Below are positions 63,867 through 64,000 of a stretch of 64,000 bases of DNA, one piece after another. Below the pieces are notes generated by a model. It ran no database searches and was not told the origin of the DNA. It was given only the letters and a program-made list of their open reading frames with translations. The stretch spans positions 66,231,562-66,295,561 of the forward strand of contig OY288242.1 in NCBI GenBank assembly GCA_958450325.1, written 5' to 3'. This stretch comes from Agrostemma githago (lineage: Eukaryota; Streptophyta; Magnoliopsida; Caryophyllales; Caryophyllaceae). A program made the translations under genes and the position numbers. Positions within the stretch are counted from its first letter, which is position 1; every line of letters begins with the position of its first letter.

Positions 63867-64000
63867 TTAAATCATCAACAAAAGATGAATGAGGTCAGAT
63901 GTGTCTTGATATTAATCAGGTAGAAAACACTTGGCATCGGCAATTCAGCAAATGACCATACTCCCAATCCTCCTTCTACTAAGAGGGCTAGGAATATGAT

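Overview
The window is plant nuclear DNA, probably from a eudicot; the species cannot be named from it. It contains Ty3/gypsy elements of the Athila and Tat types, Ty1/copia, CACTA, MULE, hAT, PIF/Harbinger-like and Stowaway elements. Plant spliceosomal signals and long AT-rich stretches fit. I found no ordinary host gene, rRNA, tRNA or CRISPR array. Almost everything is one heterochromatin-like nest of transposons, resolved here from termini and target-site duplications (TSDs).

Framework: a decayed Athila element on the + strand runs from 10158 to 61188. Its pol relic is 10158-13249, and its 3' LTR starts at 52760 and ends at 61188. Its 5' part was cut off by a minus-strand Tat-lineage element (1173-10157: LTR, gag, protease, RT, two RNase H domains, integrase, tandem repeats, antisense extra ORF). 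The antisense ORF of that Tat element was then hit by another LTR (1-1172, continuing off the window).

Inside the Athila 3' region sits a CACTA transposon (14353-52193). It has no visible transposase of its own. It carries a Stowaway MITE and a 32.6-kb tandem array of a Ty1/copia element (18009-50606): seven LTRs and six internal regions, all flanked by a single 5-bp TSD. All six internal regions are exactly 4637 bp, and four encode an uninterrupted 1331-aa polyprotein. Next to the LTR, where a tRNA primer-binding site is expected, there is instead a 15-nt segment perfectly complementary to the LTR's own 3' part.

Inside the Athila 3' LTR is a MULE (53274-60161; TIRs of about 430 bp; perfect 9-bp TSD). 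It has three genes: a MURA-type transposase, a small gene resembling the XS domain of SGS3-type RNA-silencing proteins (own TATA box), and a convergent GRF zinc-finger/transmembrane gene. Right of Athila are a hAT-type MITE, a PIF/Harbinger-like element and a probable solo copia LTR.

Most worth following up: (1) the copia tandem array and its putative self-priming site; (2) the three-gene MULE with a possible silencing-related passenger.
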